Assembly: GCA_003170035.1 (NCBI GenBank)
Contig: PMZX01000009.1
Coordinates: 313 to 7,515 of the forward strand
DNA from: Myxococcales bacterium
GTDB taxonomy: Bacteria > Myxococcota_A > Polyangia > Fen-1088
Reading direction: 5' to 3'
Length of the DNA stretch: 7,203 nt
A model generated the notes under the pieces. That model was not told the origin of the DNA and did no database searches. It saw only the letters and a list, made by a program, of their open reading frames with translations. A program made the translations under genes and the position numbers. Of this stretch, positions 7,125-7,203 are shown piece by piece. The first letter of the stretch is position 1; each line of letters opens with the position of its first letter.

Positions 7125-7203
7125 CGAGCTGAGTTGATTGCAGCAGGTTGCCGCTGTTCATACGGTCGGACAATGGACCACCGTTTGCGTCGCAAGGGCT
7201 GCA
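7125..7203. other. 3' flank without a supported gene
   Basis: No gene can be assigned here. The frame of the TPR gene stays open from its TAG to the window edge, and ATG 7173 could open a downstream gene, but only ten codons are visible and none is diagnostic. A small dyad pairs ACGGT (7162-7166) with ACCGT (7180-7184) around a 13-base loop, and TTGCG-T-CGCAA (7185-7195) is a second short palindrome. Neither is followed by a T-run, so no intrinsic terminator is claimed. Confidence 0.35.

Noticed and set aside
1..7203. Search for tRNA, rRNA, CRISPR arrays, insertion-sequence ends and long direct repeats
   Set aside because: None was seen by eye on either strand; all space beyond the leader and short gaps is filled by the five genes.

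Overview
The window looks like part of a bacterial surface-glycan (or glycoprotein) biosynthesis locus. It holds five genes, all on the + strand and closely spaced, and it starts at the edge of what may be a decayed methyltransferase gene. Base composition is moderately GC-rich by eye, and TTA, CTA and TCA codons are scarce. Shine-Dalgarno sequences are weak or absent before most starts. I cannot name the organism. The gene types fit a Gram-negative bacterium, but that is inference only.

Layout: bases 1-79 encode a short peptide with a CxxC knuckle typical of the N-terminus of sugar C-methyltransferases, ending at an early stop. Bases 80-338 hold no convincing gene but contain two inverted repeats that could fold as RNA hairpins ahead of the operon. 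Next come UDP-galactopyranose mutase (glf, 339-1490), a GT-B-like glycosyltransferase of unnamed family (1487-2470, overlapping glf by 4 bases), a family-41 (SPINDLY/O-GlcNAc-transferase-like) glycosyltransferase (2496-4376), a 715-residue protein joining a class I SAM methyltransferase to a B12-binding radical SAM enzyme (4413-6560), and a TPR protein (6639-7124). The last 79 bases carry no supported gene.

How they may work together: Glf converts UDP-galactopyranose to UDP-galactofuranose, so the product probably contains galactofuranose. The two glycosyltransferases would assemble or attach the glycan; family 41 often acts on proteins. The methyltransferase/radical SAM fusion would modify a sugar, lipid or peptide. 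The TPR protein is probably a scaffold or partner.

The most unusual points are the methyltransferase/radical SAM fusion and the amber stop between it and the TPR gene. The sequence just after that amber codon is in the same frame, looks coding, offers no start codon, and appears to supply the first helix of the TPR domain. The original protein may therefore have been a methyltransferase-radical SAM-TPR polypeptide.
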